A stretch of DNA of 64,000 bases from Steinernema hermaphroditum (taxonomy: Eukaryota > Nematoda > Chromadorea > Rhabditida > Steinernematidae). The notes beneath the pieces are model-generated. The model worked only from the letters and a program-made list of their open reading frames with translations, made no database searches and was not told the origin of the DNA. The translations under genes and the position numbers were made by a program. Positions 20,901-31,498 of the stretch are shown here, in pieces (the first letter of the stretch is position 1; each line of letters starts with the position of its first letter). The stretch lies in contig CM059622.1 of the NCBI GenBank assembly GCA_030435675.1, positions 868,001-932,000 of the forward strand. Direction: 5' to 3'.

Positions 20901-23900
20901 CCTCGTCGACGCGACGGACTTCAAAGTCGACGGCCTCTTCCGCAACAACGTCTCTCTCTCGCTGGATCGTACTTCGGCGGAACCCGGCCAAAGCGTCAAG
21001 TTCACCGTCAAGGCCGAGCCCGACTCGTACGTAGGCCTGGCCGCCGTCGACCAGAGCGTGCTCTTGCTCAAGTCCGGAAACGACATCACGCAGCAGATGG
21101 TCGAAGAAGACGTCGAGCAATACGACACCACCGGATCGTCGGGAGGCCGCTTCCGACCATGGGGCGCGCCGTTCCGCAGGAAGCGTTCCATCTGGTACCC
21201 GTGGGGTGGCATCGCCGGCCGCGACGCCGCCAGCATCGTCGAGAACTCGGGCGTCTACTTCCTTACCGACGCCTACTTGTACCGCCTGCCCGAACCGCCA
21301 AGTAGGTCCTTTTTCCGTTGCCTTTCAGCAGCCGCATGCGTTCACGTGTGCTCATCTCACCAGTCTGTCTCGTCTCCATGTCTAACCGACGCTTTTGTGT
21401 CTCTGCAGTGACGATCAGAACAATGCAACGCGCGGGAGCGGCCCTGGTTCCTGACCTCGGAGGAGCGACCGCCTACAGCGCCGCCGCCGCCACTACCGTA
21501 CTCCCGCCGCGCCTCCGCTCCAACTTCCCGGAGTCGTGGATTTGGACGGAGACTCGTGTCGAGAAGTGAGTGTTCTAATCACCCAGGACGACACACTCAG
21601 GGCATTTCAATTCGTTTTATCCCAAATCTACACCACATCTACAGTACCACCGCTTCGTTGTGTCCTTGTCGCGTGCCGTGTGCGCTCTGTGCTCTACCGT
21701 ACCCTCCCCACCGTATACCCTTTTCGCTTACAGTCCAGTTCCATCGTCTCGCGGCCCCAGGTCGCCCGGGGATCGTTCTTTTCATGGCCCCAGAGCCGGC
21801 GATGATGCCTGTGACCTCTGAGGTTCCTCCCGCTTCGCCAGTCTCGGTGGCGCCGCCGCGGATTCGCTCTGTTTTCCCAGAAACCTGGCTGTGGATGGAC
21901 AGTTCTGTCCAGAAGTAAGAGCCCGTTTTTAAAGACACCTTTCTTCTTTTGCTTGAAAGCGGCTGCTTGTTGACTCGACGCTAGCTCGGATCCATAGAAA
22001 TCACTGTTGTGGTTTAGTTTTCTACTATCAGTTGGCCGCCGATGGAGCGGGCGATGCTGGACCTTTCCCGGCTCCGATGCAAGTAGCTGCCATGGGTGGT
22101 GGAGGAGGAGGTGGCGCAGAAATTCCAACTGAACCTCCGAGAGTTCGGTCGAATTTTGTGGAAACTTGGGTTTGGGCCGGCGAGCGAGTCGACAAGTAAG
22201 TGGCCTAAAAGGGGACCAATAAACATAGGAGAGTATGTAGAAGAGAAATACCAGAAGAAGGATTCAATAGTAAAATCGCGTAAACACAGAATCGGCGGAA
22301 AGCCCACGAAAGGTCCATAGACCTTAGTCTAGTCTAGTAGACATCAATTACCATACGGACGGCAAGACTGATACTCACAAAAGAGTTTAAAAGTGACTCA
22401 AAAACAGAAAAGAAAAAACGCATCGCCAGTGGCATAGTGACAGTGGAATACTGTCGCTAGAGTTGTCTGTGTGGCTCTTTGCGAACGCGTCTGATTTGTA
22501 ATCAATCGGTGTCGGGTTCGATTCCCCCCGGGGGGGCCTATTTTGTCCTTTTTCTGAAATCGATCGCCCCTCAAAATTTCCGGTTCGAATCTAACTTTGT
22601 TCTTGACGCATTCTAGTTGAAGTAGTTCTTTTCTAGTTGGCAATTCGGAATATTCAACCTTTCCATAGAATTCCTCTAAAGTACATGCCGAGAAAACCGC
22701 CACATAGACGACCAAAAGAATGATAGGCCGTATTTTTAGGTATTAAGAAAAGTGTGTTGCTGAGTGATTCTTCTTTTTTTGCTTTTTTTTACCTTTTTCA
22801 TCTTTTTAAACGCTTGCTTCTTGACGCAAAAGTGGCTAGCTTCATTCTCATGCGGCAAAGAGCTATGCTAGTGTTGTAGTGGAATATGGGTTCGCGACCA
22901 TGGCTGCTGAGATGGAAGTGGAAGAGGCGGAAGACGAAAAGTTAGTTCTATCGACAACAACAGCTACAACGGCTACCGAAACGTCTAGCCCGGAATCTCC
23001 AAAAGTCCGTTCGAACTTTGTGGAGGTGTGGGTCTGGTCTGGCGACATAGTTGAGAAGTGAGTAGGTGACATTTATGAGGCTACAATACAGAGAACAGCA
23101 AACATATCAATCTTTTGTGTTTGTACTATGTGTGTGAGTGTACAGGATGTGACTCCCCTTTCGCTCTCACGCCTGCAAGCTTGGTTTCTACCTGCCAATA
23201 TAGCCGAAAAAGACCCCAATTAACACGTGAACCTGGTTTAGTCTACTATGCGATGCCGGAGATGGCCAGAGGATGGGCAGGTCCGCCGGGCCTCAACGGA
23301 CCGTTCGCAGCTCCGATTTCACTATCTGCAGCTGGCGTCTCTGAGGTCGTCAGCCCCGAAGCGCCGAGGGTTCGATCGAACTTTGTGGAAACGTGGGTCT
23401 GGGCCGGCGAGAGCGTCAATAAGTAAGTGGGGACTGTTTTCATCGTGGTTCCGAGGCGCTTCTTGAGCAATATAATGGTCCAAGTCACTGATGACAAGAA
23501 TGGAATTTACTTCTTTTCTTGATCTCCTTTTTTCCACTAGTCTTTGGGACCAATTATCAGAGCATAATCATGTACAATATAGTATATATTGCACAAAAAT
23601 ATGGACTATAGATGTTACCAAGTAAGCAGTGGCTTACTTTCCATACCCCAGAGTGTTTGAGAGTCTCTAACAGTGGTCTCTAACACTAAAATCTCTGCCA
23701 TAAAAAGGCTTCGGTCTACCGTATCGGAGACCGTATCCATCTCTTGATTTGGAAGTATTAACCTTGAATGGAGTCCAATAAGTGATTCTGTTGAAGTTCA
23801 CTGCTTCAGCCTCTTTTTATGTCCCGCTTCAGCTTCCCCGGCTTCTTTTATCTGCTTCCTAATACCTGACCCCTTGCCAATTTTCAGTTTACAAATCGAT

Positions 23901-26900
23901 GGTTAGCGATGGAGCCGTTCCGGAAATGGTTTTCGAGAGTGTGGCTTCTGCAGTACCGCCCCCAAATTCGATGCCCGCCCCTCTGAGGGTCCGATCGAAC
24001 TTTCCCGAAACTTGGGTTTGGGTTCGTGAGACTGTTGAGAAGTAAGTGGGTTCCAACCTTTGATCGGGGTCTTACACTAAAAGTATAATCAGGAAAGGAG
24101 CAGCACAGAGCGTCCCTTATGTGTAGCCTTAGCATGATGAGTGGTTTGCCAATTTTGACCAAAATTTGACGTGTTCCAGTGATGAACTACGTTCTCGGCG
24201 ACTCTGTCGTGGCCGGGGTGTCTTTCTCCGAAGACGTTCCGGTCTTTAAAATGGCCGTGGAGACGATGGAAGTTGCCCCTCGAGTACGCAAGGAGTTCCC
24301 TGAGACCTGGGTCTTCCTCCACTCCGTCTCTAGGTTGGCCCAGTTTTTTTTGTGATCGGGAAAAGAGCAAATCGATGGGCGGTATACGGTAGACCAACAC
24401 AGAGGCATTCAGCAGAAAACAGACCCTATGACTAGTAGACTAGGGCAATTGCGCTCTTAGCCAGACCTCCGTAGGCAATGTGTCGTTTCCCCAAACCTCA
24501 ATGGAATAGAGAGTGTGCAGTGCGTCATAACCTTGAATGCATAGACTTAGCGTTGTCCATAATCGATGACTCAAAGCTAATTGCTGCAAAGATTTACAGT
24601 TCTAGACCACGCACTGAACTTCGCTGATTTCTCCGATGGTGTTCGAGACGTCTACGTCTTGAAGTCGCTAGATGTGACGACGGAAGTTGCGCCTCGAGTC
24701 CGCAAGGAGTTCCCTGAGACCTGGGTCTTCTTCAACTTCGTTTCTAGGTTGGCTTCAGTTTTTGGGCGTCTACAAAGGGGCTTTGACTTTGATGGGTATG
24801 CTGTACATAGAGCAGAGATCTCTGACGACAGAACTACCAGACTATTATAACTGGAGGACTAGGGTGTGACTCAGATTGGGCTCATCGATCAGTTCAAGTC
24901 TTTCAAATATCTTCTTTGTCTACATACAAGTCTTTCTGCATGGAGAGAACAGTGTGCAGTGCATTATAACCCTGAGTGTAATGGCTTAGCGTTTTCCTCA
25001 ATCGATGACCTGAATTTCTAGTGCTGGACTACGAAATGGACGAAGTAGGAGAAATACGGTTTGCTGCACCTGTCAATGGACTCCAAGATGAGCCCCAAGA
25101 CGCTGCAGTCTTGAAATCACTAGATGTGACAATGGAGGTTGTTCCTCGAGTCCGCAAGGAGTTCCCTGAGACCTGGGTCTTCCTCAACTCCGTTTCTAGG
25201 TTTGCTCAGTTTTTGGACGTCTGAAAATGGGCTGGACTTTGAGGGGATTGCTGTAAACCGAAAAAGGCTCAAGCTGATATTTGACTCTTGCCGTACCATG
25301 TATTCTATCCGCTCTTTTCATCGTTTTTTCCACCATCATTTCAATGTTTTACGGATGTGCTTTTGAACAAGGCATGCGTTTGAGTGATTTCGCTTCTTTG
25401 TGGCTATCTACTGATGTGAGCGTTTTTTTTAGGACTTTCAGATTTAAGGTTAATTCTTGAAAGTGATGAAGTAGCCGTATTAGTGAAGACGGAATTTTCC
25501 CAGAGACATAGTTCTTTTTGAACTAGTAGATTAATGCGTACCACACACAGCGAGAAAACAGAAAAAGCTCTTTTTGCTTTTGCATGGCTGTTACTCTTTC
25601 TTGAATGACTTAAAAGAGGGTTTCCATTTAGGACCCATGGTTATCGTACTTCGGGGAAGGCCACGGATGATGTCCGCTTCGACTAGAGTTCATAGGGTGG
25701 TGGACCACCCGGAGCCTGTAGTAACGCGGACCACGTTTCCGGAGACTTGGGTATTCCTAAGCACTTCCACAGGGTTCGTTCGTACATCTTAAAGCCAAGG
25801 ATTCATTGACACCATAGCTAATAATCTATCTCTGGCTGGGGGTGTTCATCTTAAATCCATTTCATACGTTGCGAAGTTGAAGGAAAATCAAAGGACGGGG
25901 CTGGGATTCGAACCCATGGCCTCAGACACGGTAGGCAGATGCAATATCCGCTGCGCCATGTCGACAGATGCTGGCATAGCGCCGTACTTGAATATGGTCA
26001 TCTCGATTAGTCATCTCAATGTTTTAAATGTTTTGAGGCACTTCAGCACCTAATGCCACACCTAAATCCACCGAATTCAACGATCACAAAGTCAAATATT
26101 GTCCTGAGGCTACAGCATCACGAGTGAAAACACCACTACACCCTTGCAAAGCCACATACTGTACTTTTTACGCATTTTAGCGGTGTTACTATCACTCGCG
26201 ATGGAGGAAGCCTTTGACATATCTCAGTCGAGCCCTATCCAGCGGTGGGACTCTTTGAACAAGATCGAGTATCTTTCGAGTTTGCAGCACGACATGGTGC
26301 CCGAAATGAGGATTAGAAAGACATTCCCGGAGGCGTGGATTTTTGGGTCTTTCCAGGCGAGGTAATTCTAAAGGATCGTGTCCATCACTAATCCAACTCA
26401 TAGTTGATAAAGTGGTTGACAGCTAGGGGCTATCTTCTCTTTCGATTCATATTGTCTCCACGTTGATAGGGCCGACAAGGAGTTGGCCTGCATAGCTGGA
26501 CTGCCTTTTACCCGCACATCCCCCTCCCATCATCACAGAGCGCATCTTGCATGGTTTTCAGTAGTTTTGGTTTGCCGATCAGGATAACCTAAGATGGTGT
26601 TCTAGAGCGTGACTACTACGCGAGTACGTTCCGTCGCTTCGGAAGACCGGGACCTCGGCCACGAATGCACAATTCGATCAGATACCTAAAAGCGCAGAAT
26701 CTACCCATTATCCAATTGGCGGACTCCGATGAGAATCAGCCTCGTAGGGGGCAGCAGCCGGTGATCGCGCCACCGAAAATTCGAAAAGATTTCCCAGAAG
26801 CGTGGATTTTTACGACATTTTTGGCTGGCAATATCAGGTTGTTAGAGGGAATGGGTTGACCTAAGCGTGTGCACCAATAGACAACGGCTTTGGAATGTAG

Positions 26901-29900
26901 CCATAGAGGGGTAACTTGAGTTAGGGACATCCTTTGGACTAAAATGAACACTACCACTGGAACAGTATCATCATAAGGCAAACCATATGTTCGCTTCTGC
27001 GTGTAGAGATTGCAGACTTGATCATATATGTGCACCGATACGATATGAGGCTAGAGATTGGAACCTTATTCCAAGCTACCGATCACCTTCATGTTCTATC
27101 GATGATCTTCTTTTGGACCCTAAAGATGACGAAGTATGAAGTGAAGTGTAGGCATAGACAGGGTACACTAAAGATACACTTAGGCTGTGCCTACACATGA
27201 TGTAAGGGTGTAAGTTCGTTGTTTCATGAGTCTTTGATGGCTATACCTGGATCCGGATACATTAATTCCAAGTTGCCGTTTTGATGGGGAAAGCCCGCCT
27301 TTGCCTCAACGCAGATTAGAGTCGAATTTGTATCGCACCTCATGGTCATAAGTGGCGACTGGTAGTGACATAGTTAACTGCGATTAGACTTAGCGACTCT
27401 AAAGCTAGAAGAGGACCCTATCAAAGTTAAGATCTTTGGCAATTAACACAACAATACAGTGACCTTCCGTGAAGAAATTTTTTGAAAAAGAGACCTACAG
27501 CAACCCTACCACATTTCAACAGGCCACACACCAAGTCTTTGACCTTTGTTAATCCTCATTTTTAGTGGAACCGGAGAAGCTGTCTACGAAGCCGTGGCTC
27601 CCGACACGATCACGTCGTGGGTGGCCAGCGCCTTCGCCATCAACGAAGACGACGGACTCGGCGTGGCCCCTACCACATCGAAGCTGAAGGTCTTCCGACC
27701 CTTCTTCATCCGTTTGAACCTACCGTACTCCGTGAAGCGCGGTGAAAAGCTGGCCCTTCAAGTGCTCGTCTTTAACTACTTGGAGAAGGAGCAGGATGTA
27801 TGTTGAGGGCTTCACTAACAGAGTCTAAGGATCTCTTTAGGTGAGGGTGGTCCTGAAGCACGAAAAGGATTCTGGATTCGACTTCGTCCAGAAGGATGGA
27901 TCGATCAAGAAGAAGTAGGACGGGGATGGTGGTCTGGGATAAAGAGGGAATTTCAGCAAGAAAGATAAGAACTACAACGTGAGAGTCCTGTCGGTCCCTG
28001 GAGGTGGAGTGTCCAAGGCCGTCTACTTCCCCATCGTTCCCACGAAGATCGGAAATGTGAAGCTCTCCATTGTCGCCCAGGCTGCTCAGGCTGGAGATGC
28101 GATCGAAATGCCCCTGAAGGTTGAGGTGGGTGCTTACATTTGAGGAGGGGAGGGTCTACTGGTTGAAACTTGGCATAGAGACAGGAGAAATTAGGTTGAC
28201 GCCTAAACTGCGGCTCGAACTAGGTCAAGAAATGTGCATGGACGGTCAGTGTCTCCTTAGTGTAGAGGTAAGGGTCCTGCTCACAACATGGACATCACGG
28301 GTTCGATTCCCGATGAAAGAAGCAATTAATTTTTCCATCTTATTATGTATTTCTTACTGTATTATGTCGTAGAAAACACGTGAACAAATGAGGAAAGCGA
28401 TTGTCTTTAGGCTGGTTAAGAGCTGCAGAAGATCTAAAAAGCTAATCAAGGCATCTAGACCTTTTATAAGGTCGCCTAACCTCTAGATTTTCGCTGCCTC
28501 TGCATCAAGTGTCCCCCTATAATTCCTCCTTTCCAGCCCGAAGGCTACCGCGTGGACCGCAACGTTCCCGTGATCATCGACCTGGCCGGCGGCAAGATCA
28601 ACAACTTCACCAAGGAGGTCGACCTCCAGTTCCCCTCTGATGCCGTCGATGGCTCCCGTCGCGCGCGCGTGGACATTGTCGGCGACATCATGGGTCCAGC
28701 CCTCTCCAACATCGACAGCCTCGTGCAGATGCCGTTCGGCTGCGGCGAGCAGAACATGGTCACCCTCGTGCCCAACATCGTCGTCCTCCGCTACTTGAAG
28801 GCCACAAACCGCGCCAACTCTCTGATCGAGTCCAAAGCCATCAAGTACATGGAGGCCGGCTACCAGCGCGAGCTCACCTACAAGCGCGACGACAATTCGT
28901 TCTCCGCCTTCGGCCAGAGCGACTCGCACGGATCCACATGGCTCACCGCTTTCGTGGTTCGGTCCTTCAAGCAGGCTCAAAAGTTCGTCTTCGTCGACGA
29001 CAGTGTCCTGCAGAAGTCCATCAACTTCTTGATCTCTCAACAGCAACAAGTACGCTCCATTTTAGTCCATCATACCTATTCTTTGTCCAGGAAAACGGCG
29101 CTTTTGCCGAGCGCGGCGAGATCCACCACAAGGACATGCAAGGAGGCGCCGGCGAGGGAGGGCCCGCCCTCACCGCCTACGTTCTCATCGCCCTTCTCGA
29201 GAACGGCGTCAGCAACGACAAGGCCCTCAACTACCTGGAAACGTCGCTTGACGCCATCAAGGACGACGCCTACGCGCTTGCCGTCACCACCTACGCCCTC
29301 TACCTGGCCGGAAGTTCCAAGAAGGAGGTCGCGCTGAAGATGGTCGAGGAACACCAAATCACCGCATTGGGTAGGCCCTTTCATTACGGTATCGGACTCA
29401 AAATGTCATGATTTAGACGGTAGCGTTCATTGGACCGCTAAGGTCGGCGCTGACAAGTCAAAGGACACGACCCAGTACTTCTACCAGCCCAGACCTGTGG
29501 ACGTCGAGATGACTTCTTACGTGCTTCTCACTTACATGCTCAACGGACAAACTGAGAAGGGTCTTCCGATCGTCCGTTGGCTGACGGGCCAGCGCAACGC
29601 CTACGGAGGCTTCTCCAGCACGCAGGATACGGTTATGGCTCTGACAGCTCTCGGCGCCTACGCCGAAAAGACCTACTCACCTCAGTTCAACGTCCAGGTC
29701 AAGGCTGTCAACGGCGCTGACAATCAGGACTTTGCTGTCACCTCCGAGAACGCCATCGTTCTTCAGAGCTATGAGGTATCAATCGCCTTGCATAGAGTCC
29801 CTAATTCCGCCGTTTGTAGCTCTCTAACCTAGACGACCCTGTCGTCCTGCAGGCAACAGGCTCCGGAGTCATCTTCGCTCAAGTACAGTACTCCTACCAT

Positions 29901-31046
29901 CGCGTGGCCCGTCGCGATGACCAGCCCTTCTTCTGCACGAAGGATCTTCGCGAGGTGCGCGGCGGAAACCGCATGCAGCTCGACCTCTGTTGCAACTACA
30001 CACGTCCTGGCGCTCGCTCCAACATGGCCGTCGCCAAGGTCGGCGCTCTCACCGGGTACAAGTTCGACGCTGACGAGATGGCTCAGTTGACCGGAATCAC
30101 CGATCTGCAGAGAGTGGAACTGGAACACGACGATACGGATATGAACATCTATTTCAACCCGGTAGGATTTTGGGCAGACTTGTGGGTGAAAAATAGACTT
30201 CGTAGACTTCAAAGCCTAAACGTTTGGATACATTTTGGATTGGATATAACAGTCCTGTCTATGAAAAAACTTTAGAGGTATCAAAACAAAAGTTTGTGCT
30301 CAAGATATCCCTCGAAATGGAAATGATATCACATCTCAAGCGTTGATTCAGGCTTAAACATGAAATTTTCCTATAATGCACGCCAGGTTTTCCAGACTAT
30401 AGCTCTGTCTGTGTCTAGTTAAGTCCTAGCTTTCAATTGAAGGATGATGTGCGGTTGGAATGATCACAGTCGATTTTACACAGCAAACACAATTCGGACT
30501 GAGGCCGGCATCGAACCAGCCCCGACCGGTTTACAAATCAAGCACGTTCGCAATCAACCACAGGGACAGCTTACGGTGCACTGTTACATTGCCACTAGGG
30601 GCTGCTATGCGATCCATTTTTTGCTGAATTAGACTAGAACAAAATTAGACTAGAACATTTTTCTTTTAATTTACCAACCACCCCTTTCAGCTCGGAAGCA
30701 ACCCAGTCTGCCTGTCCCTCTACAGCGACCTCGTCTACCAAGTAGCCGACCAAAAACCCGCCGAAATGGTCCTCTTCGACTATTACGACCCTGAACAACA
30801 GGTACCCCTAGCACCTTTCATCCATCCTACAGTATCCCCCGCATTCAGCTCAAAACCTCCTACACCTCCAAACTGACGCGCACGCTGCAGGACGCCTGTC
30901 AGGACTGCTGGTCGGACATCCCGGACGATAGTGCGCGCGATGAAGCGCTGACACGGGACTCCGACTCCACCGGCGCCACTTCAGGTGTGCACGCGAGTGT
31001 GGCGCTGCTAGGCGGTGTGCTCGTGGCCGGCATGCTCTTCCTCTAA
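17906..31046 (+). CDS. Thioester-containing protein (TEP/CD109-like) with 12 mutually exclusive exon cassettes, GPI-type tail
   Basis: Constant exons: 17906-18078, 18734-19423, 19496-19784, 19832-20277, 20718-21301; one of twelve cassettes; then 27566-27797, 27841-27914, 27957-28125, 28537-29049, 29091-29370, 29417-29775, 29820-30161, 30691-30801, 30849-31046. The join is in frame, 1,538 residues with V1. TEPs are secreted alpha-2-macroglobulin relatives that bind proteases or microbial surfaces in innate immunity. A signal peptide ([15 protein letters not shown]) is followed by macroglobulin domains ([22 protein letters not shown]). RRKRS near residue 685 is a furin site. The cassette covers the bait-region end. 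[14 protein letters not shown] follows, then the intact thioester GCGEQN (28738-28755), the alpha-alpha barrel, the receptor-binding domain, and a hydrophobic C-terminal tail typical of GPI anchoring, as in CD109. Five tandem alternative exons in Drosophila Tep2 are the known precedent. Confidence 0.93.
21409..21565 (+). CDS. TEP alternative exon V1
   Basis: 157 nt, read from the shared A as [10 protein letters not shown]..., Ala/Thr-rich middle, core [16 protein letters not shown], ending VE plus AA. Acceptor CTGCAG, donor GTGAGT. Confidence 0.88.
21734..21914 (+). CDS. TEP alternative exon V2
   Basis: 181 nt. Head [13 protein letters not shown], Pro/Ser-rich middle, core [16 protein letters not shown], donor GTAAGA. 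Confidence 0.85.
22018..22195 (+). CDS. TEP alternative exon V3
   Basis: 178 nt. Head [12 protein letters not shown], a run of seven Gly, core [17 protein letters not shown], donor GTAAGT. Confidence 0.88.
22421..22540 (+). repeat. tRNA-like dispersed repeat, copy B (between V3 and V4)
   Basis: Blocks CAGTGGCATAGTGACAGTGG, GTGTGGCTCTTTGCGAACGC, CTGATTTGTAATCA and GTCGGGTTCGATTCCCCC, the last with a perfect box B. It sits inside the TEP exon array intron. The TTTGTAA loop would read TGT (Thr), but the acceptor does not pair. Confidence 0.7.
22880..23057 (+). CDS. TEP alternative exon V4
   Basis: 178 nt. Head [18 protein letters not shown], acidic then Thr-rich, core [16 protein letters not shown], donor GTGAGT. 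The acceptor TTGTAG at 22874-22879 is the one that keeps the array phase. Confidence 0.85.
23242..23422 (+). CDS. TEP alternative exon V5
   Basis: 181 nt. Head [17 protein letters not shown], core [17 protein letters not shown], donor GTAAGT. Its last 45 bases are close to V3. Confidence 0.88.
23888..24041 (+). CDS. TEP alternative exon V6
   Basis: 154 nt. Head [13 protein letters not shown], core [17 protein letters not shown], donor GTAAGT. Confidence 0.88.
24180..24333 (+). CDS. TEP alternative exon V7
   Basis: 154 nt. Head [13 protein letters not shown], core [17 protein letters not shown], ends in AG before GTTGGC. First member of the WVF class. Confidence 0.87.
24600..24747 (+). CDS. 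TEP alternative exon V8
   Basis: 148 nt. Head [14 protein letters not shown], then [11 protein letters not shown], core [17 protein letters not shown]. Shares the LKSLDVT segment and its upstream intron sequence with V9. Confidence 0.87.
25022..25199 (+). CDS. TEP alternative exon V9
   Basis: 178 nt. Head [14 protein letters not shown], then [11 protein letters not shown], core [17 protein letters not shown]. Recent paralogue of V8. Confidence 0.87.
25433..25530 (+). pseudogene. Decayed TEP exon cassette between V9 and V10
   Basis: After an AG acceptor at 25431-25432, the array phase reads [17 protein letters not shown], then KTEF, aligning with the V9 head and the KEFPETWVF core. An extra base within GAATTTTCCC then shifts the frame to a stop, and no donor remains. 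It is a thirteenth cassette that has been lost. Confidence 0.6.
25632..25773 (+). CDS. TEP alternative exon V10
   Basis: 142 nt, the shortest. Head [14 protein letters not shown], basic, core [15 protein letters not shown], ends in GG before GTTCGT. Confidence 0.82.
25892..25965 (-). pseudogene. tRNA-like relic between V10 and V11
   Basis: Minus strand: ATGGCGCAGCGGATATTGCA (box A-like) and GGGTTCGAATCCCAGCCCC (box B with a good T stem). The acceptor 5' strand does not pair with its 3' strand. It sits in the TEP array intron. Confidence 0.55.
26181..26361 (+). CDS. TEP alternative exon V11
   Basis: 181 nt. Head [15 protein letters not shown], core [17 protein letters not shown], ends in AG before GTAATT. 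Confidence 0.85.
26606..26837 (+). CDS. TEP alternative exon V12
   Basis: 232 nt, the longest. Head [17 protein letters not shown] is strongly basic; core [17 protein letters not shown]; ends in AG before GTTGTT. An internal acceptor could shorten it. Confidence 0.82.
28246..28320 (+). pseudogene. tRNA-like relic in a TEP intron
   Basis: TCCTTAGTGTAGAGGTAAGG (box A-like) and, 32 nt on, CACGGGTTCGATTCCCGATG (box B with a T stem). No valid anticodon or acceptor stem is seen. It lies in the intron just before the thioester exon. Confidence 0.5.
28738..28755 (+). other. Thioester motif GCGEQN
   Basis: These bases encode GCGEQN. The Cys and Gln form the internal thioester that makes TEPs, C3 and A2M covalently reactive. 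It is intact, unlike in thioester-less TEP relatives. Confidence 0.95.
30491..30612 (-). repeat. tRNA-like dispersed repeat, copy C (TEP intron)
   Basis: Minus-strand blocks CAGCCCCTAGTGGCA, TGATTGCGAACGTGCTTGAT, CCGGTCGGGGCTGGTTCGAT and GCCGGCCTCAGTCCGAATT, in the same order as copy A. It lies in the 529-bp intron before the exon whose copy sits at 14762. Confidence 0.7.
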
Positions 31047-31498
31047 TCACACCTTTTTCTAACTCCCTCACAGCTCATGTAAATAGCCTAAACATAGTTT
31101 CTAGAGAGAATTTCCGCGCGTGGCCTGTTGACTGTTGCGCCGTCGCTATAAGGGTACTTCTTCTTCTTCCTCTTCCTCTACACCATCTTGTGGTCTATCC
31201 GAGTCTCGCGTTACCGTATCCGTCCTCATTCTGTGTGTCGTTCCTTTTGTTCGTTGTGCCGAATCTCCATTGACCGTCGTCCATCGTGCTTTTCGTCGTC
31301 GTTTTTCTCTAATAAATCTTCGACATTTCAAGCATGCTTGACGTTTGAGTGTAGCCAAGAAGATGACGTCTCTATGTTGTGTGAATATTTCAGCTTGAAG
31401 AGGAGTGCGACACATCGAAACGATGAGTTGAAGATTTGATAAAATAAATGTAATATGTAATAAAGAGTTATTTTGAAAGAGAAGTCGTTTATTTCGTC
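31047..31498. other. Convergent 3' region of TEP and RacGAP-like genes
   Basis: TEP 3' UTR, with an AATAAA at 31311-31316. On the minus strand an AATAAA (31489-31494) lies a few bases beyond the RacGAP stop codon, so the two genes converge with a short spacer. Confidence 0.6.
31311..31316 (+). terminator. Poly(A) signal of TEP gene
   Basis: Canonical AATAAA 265 bp after the stop codon. Confidence 0.6.

Larger units (their letters stand above)
21302..27565 (+). other. Array of mutually exclusive TEP exons
   Basis: Between constant exon 5 (ends in phase 1 with a lone A) and the next constant exon (needs two bases before its first T) lie twelve exons with good AG and GT sites. All have length 3n+1: 157, 181, 178, 178, 181, 154, 154, 148, 178, 142, 181 and 232 nt. 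Using none or two would shift the frame. Six end in a WVW-type core and six in a WVF/WIF-type core. Introns inside the array range from about 100 to 730 bp, against 40-50 bp for many introns elsewhere in the window. Confidence 0.9.

Noticed and set aside
27017..27200. A further TEP cassette between V12 and the constant exon
   Set aside because: No F-P-E-x-W core in any frame between 26838 and 27565.
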